A stretch of DNA of 64,000 nt from Lentzea albidocapillata (lineage in GTDB: Bacteria > Actinomycetota > Actinomycetes > Mycobacteriales > Pseudonocardiaceae). The DNA lies in NCBI RefSeq assembly GCF_000719115.1, contig NZ_JOEA01000001.1:186001-250000 (forward strand), in the 5' to 3' direction. Each line of letters opens with the position of its first letter. Positions within the stretch are counted from its first letter, which is position 1. The position numbers were made by a program, and so were the translations under genes. Of this stretch, positions 62,055 through 64,000 are shown piece by piece. The notes beneath the pieces were generated by a model, which was not told the origin of the DNA, ran no database searches, and was given only the letters and a program-made list of their open reading frames with translations.

Positions 62055-62534
62055 TCACACCTGCGCGCCGTCGTCCCATCCCGAGTCCGGCGGAGGGCTG
62101 TTGCGCATGCGCAGGATCAGCCAGCCGATGCCCGCGCACAGCGCCACCAGCGACAGCGGTGTGCCGATCCGCGACTGCAGGCCGAAGATGCCGGGCGCGA
62201 CCAGCAGCAGAATGCCCAGCACGAACAGACCGAGGGCCGCGAGGGTCGAGGCGCGCAGCACCGGCAACGGCGGCGGCTCCGGCGGGACGTAATGGTCTTC
62301 GTCGGCCGGATCTCGGGATTCGGGCTCGTCGGCGGGGTCCGGTGCCGGATCCTCCGCCACGACGGTGCGTGGGCCGGGCTCGCCGTGCCCGGTCTCGGTG
62401 TTCGTCTCCGGGCTCACCTCGTCGAGGTCGAGCCAGTCCTTGCCGACCCCGTCCCGTTCGAGACCCGCGACGATCTCGGCAAAGAGCTCGTCGACGTTCT
62501 CCGGTCCGTCGGTCGAGTCGCGCCGGGCGTTCAT
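62055..62534 (-). CDS. Membrane protein with two C-terminal helices
   Basis: 159 residues. Acidic, Pro/Glu-rich cytoplasmic N-terminus (1-95), then TM segments STLAALGLFVLGILLLVAPGIF and GTPLSLVALCAGIGWLILRM and a short tail. No domain recognised. Typical actinobacterial layout for a DUF308-like small integral protein. About 230 nt separate it from the acyltransferase gene on its right. Confidence 0.75.
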   Translation of the reverse strand: MNARRDSTDGPENVDELFAEIVAGLERDGVGKDWLDLDEVSPETNTETGHGEPGPRTVVAEDPAPDPADEPESRDPADEDHYVPPEPPPLPVLRASTLAALGLFVLGILLLVAPGIFGLQSRIGTPLSLVALCAGIGWLILRMRNSPPPDSGWDDGAQV

Positions 62535-62767
62535 TCAGAGCCTCTCCACAAAGCCGCAACCCTCTGACCCCTCATCGTTGCACGGTCCGGATGTGTTGCG
62601 GGTTACGGCAGTCGGCTCAGTCTCGTTCGCAGGCACGTTCCCGGTCGCGCGTATCCGGGACGGCCGTGACGCACTAACTCGGGACTCGTTGTGTGAGGTG
62701 TGGTCGGCTCCGTAGGCTGATTGTCGGGATCAAGGTTCGCGGGGTCTTAAGGGAGGCGCTTCCCAAG

Positions 62768-63502
62768 GTGCTGTACTGGTTGATGAAGCACGTCCTCCTG
62801 GGGCCGATTCTGCGGCTGTTCTTCCAGCCGAAGATCATCGAGGGCGCCGAGAACATCCCCAAGGACGGCGGAGCCATCCTGGCGAGCAACCACCTCGCCG
62901 TCTCCGACTCGTTCTTCCTGCCGCTGATGCTGTCGCGGCGCGTCACGTTCCCGGCGAAGATCGAGTACTTCACCGGCACGGGGCTCAAGGGCAAGCTGCA
63001 GAAGTGGTTCTTCTCCGGCGTCGGCCAGGTGCCGATCGACCGGTCCAGCGCGTCCGCCGCGCAGGGAGCGCTCGACACCGGTGTGCGGATCGTGCGTGAG
63101 GGCAAGCTGCTCGGCATCTACCCCGAAGGCACGCGTTCGCCCGACGCCCGTCTCTACAAGGGCAAGGTCGGCGTCGCGTGGATCGCGCTGGAGTCCGGCG
63201 CGCCGGTCATCCCCGTGGCGATGTTCGGCACGGACAAGGCGAACCCCATCGGCTCCAGGATGTGGAAGCCGCACCCGATCCGCATCAAGATCGGCAAGCC
63301 GCTCGACTTCTCCCGCTACGAAGGGCTGTCGGGCGACAGGTTCGTGCTGCGGTCGATCACCGACGAGATCATGTACGCGTTGATGGAACTCACCGGCCAG
63401 GAGTACGTCGACGTCTACGCGGCGAAGGCCAAGGAGCTGCCCGCCGCCGCGCCGGAACAGGGCGAGAAGGGCGACCGGGTGCCCGAGAAGAAGGCGAGCT
63501 GA
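62768..63502 (+). CDS. 1-acyl-sn-glycerol-3-phosphate acyltransferase-like (Rv2182c type)
   Basis: 244 residues. SNHLAVSDSFFLPL (HX4D), KIEYFTGTGLKGKLQKWFF, VPIDRSS and YPEGTRSPDARLYKGKVGVA. GTG chosen by homology to VLYWLMKHVLLGPILRLF and GGGAGG 11 nt upstream; an earlier ATG at 62693 is less likely. Paralogue at 38268. C-terminal ~25 residues are charged and low-complexity. Confidence 0.9.
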   Translation: MLYWLMKHVLLGPILRLFFQPKIIEGAENIPKDGGAILASNHLAVSDSFFLPLMLSRRVTFPAKIEYFTGTGLKGKLQKWFFSGVGQVPIDRSSASAAQGALDTGVRIVREGKLLGIYPEGTRSPDARLYKGKVGVAWIALESGAPVIPVAMFGTDKANPIGSRMWKPHPIRIKIGKPLDFSRYEGLSGDRFVLRSITDEIMYALMELTGQEYVDVYAAKAKELPAAAPEQGEKGDRVPEKKAS

Positions 63503-63523
63503 CCGCACCCCTAGGGTGTCGCG

Positions 63524-64000
63524 GTGCGGTTTTTCTACGACTGTGAGTTCATCGAGGACGGGCTGACGATCGACCTCGTGTCGATCGGTGTGGTCGACGA
63601 GGAAGGCCGCGAGTTCTACGCCGTGTCCACCGAGTTCGACCCCGATCGCGCGGGGCCGTGGGTGCGGCAGAACGTCCTCAATCAGCTGCCCTCGCCCGCG
63701 GACAAGGCGTGGCGCAGCCGCGAGCGCATCCGCGAGGACCTGCTCGACTTCCTCGGAGCCCGCAACGCCGCGCGCGACGAGATCGAGCTGTGGGCCTGGT
63801 TCGCCGCCTACGACCACGTGGCGCTGGCGCAGCTGTGGGGTGCGATGCCGGCGTTGCCGCGCGCGCTGCCCCGGTTCACCCGTGATCTGCGGCAACGCTG
63901 GGACGACGTCGGCCGCCCCAAGCTGCCGGCCCCTCCGCTGGACGCGCACGACGCTCTTGCCGACGCGCGGCACAACCTCGCGCGGTGGAAGGTGATCGAG
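63524..64000 (+). CDS. Polyadenylate-specific 3'-exoribonuclease AS-like, 3' end outside
   Basis: 159 residues visible. FFYDCEFIEDGLTIDLVSIG with the first catalytic acids, WAWFAAYDHVALAQLWG, and HDALADARHNL carrying the last His/Asp of a DEDDh RNase-T-like fold. Rv2179c position, a 3' exoribonuclease acting on adenine-rich RNA. GTG start 22 nt after the acyltransferase. Confidence 0.9.
   Translation, partial: MRFFYDCEFIEDGLTIDLVSIGVVDEEGREFYAVSTEFDPDRAGPWVRQNVLNQLPSPADKAWRSRERIREDLLDFLGARNAARDEIELWAWFAAYDHVALAQLWGAMPALPRALPRFTRDLRQRWDDVGRPKLPAPPLDAHDALADARHNLARWKVIE

Overview
The window is high-GC DNA with dense, often overlapping genes, frequent GTG starts (and a few TTG starts), an actinobacterial bcc-aa3 respiratory operon, F420-type and PimB-type genes and SARP regulators. 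This points to an actinomycete, most likely Pseudonocardiaceae (Lentzea/Saccharothrix/Amycolatopsis-like; family-level inference only, no rRNA is present).

Region 1 (1-14.4 kb) is an accessory biosynthetic island. On the minus strand lie a truncated sensor kinase, a stand-alone protein resembling the N-terminal part of SagB-type peptide dehydrogenases, a 752-residue ThiF-like/YcaO cyclodehydratase fusion and, overlapping its start, a 61-residue candidate RiPP precursor. Divergently transcribed are a SARP regulator and an aromatic type II polyketide operon: ACP, didomain aromatase/cyclase, a 62-residue unknown, a degenerate citramalate-synthase-like protein, KS-alpha, KS-beta/CLF and a malonyl-transferase. 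A PF04199 cyclase (minus), an ABM monooxygenase, a CaiB/BaiF CoA-transferase and an F420-type LLM oxidoreductase follow. A YcaO RiPP set and a type II PKS sharing one divergent promoter region is the most unusual arrangement in the window.

Region 2 (14.4-64 kb) is core genome. Gene order follows, from memory, the Mycobacterium tuberculosis block Rv2217 to Rv2179c: lipB, epimerase, dlaT/sucB, pepA, ilvE, cobS-cobT-cobU, glycerate kinase, HesB/ErpA, adenosine kinase, asnB, ctaC, ctaF, trpD, ctaE-qcrC-qcrA-qcrB, DEDD exonuclease, NlpC/P60, pimB, fadD15, TB16.3-like, ArsA-like, acyltransferase and 3'-exoribonuclease. Lineage-specific genes are interleaved (PAP2 phosphatase, aldo/keto reductase, methyltransferases, a secreted metallopeptidase, a large AfsR-type regulator, ROK kinase). 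lipA, which normally follows lipB, is absent; the biosynthetic island begins there.

Dispersed repeats are a second layer. (a) About sixteen AT-rich palindromic elements built from GATATCCGATATATC-like half sites are scattered through region 2. They lie either at gene 3' ends or in frame inside genes, where they encode short D-I-x-x-I-S or R-Y-I-G-Y segments. None is seen inside region 1. (b) Three composite elements join such a palindrome to a TTGCGGACGTCCGCAA hairpin, one arm pair being a perfect 50-bp palindrome. (c) Two foldback (MITE-like) elements lie only in the biosynthetic island, the second carrying an extra hairpin in its loop.
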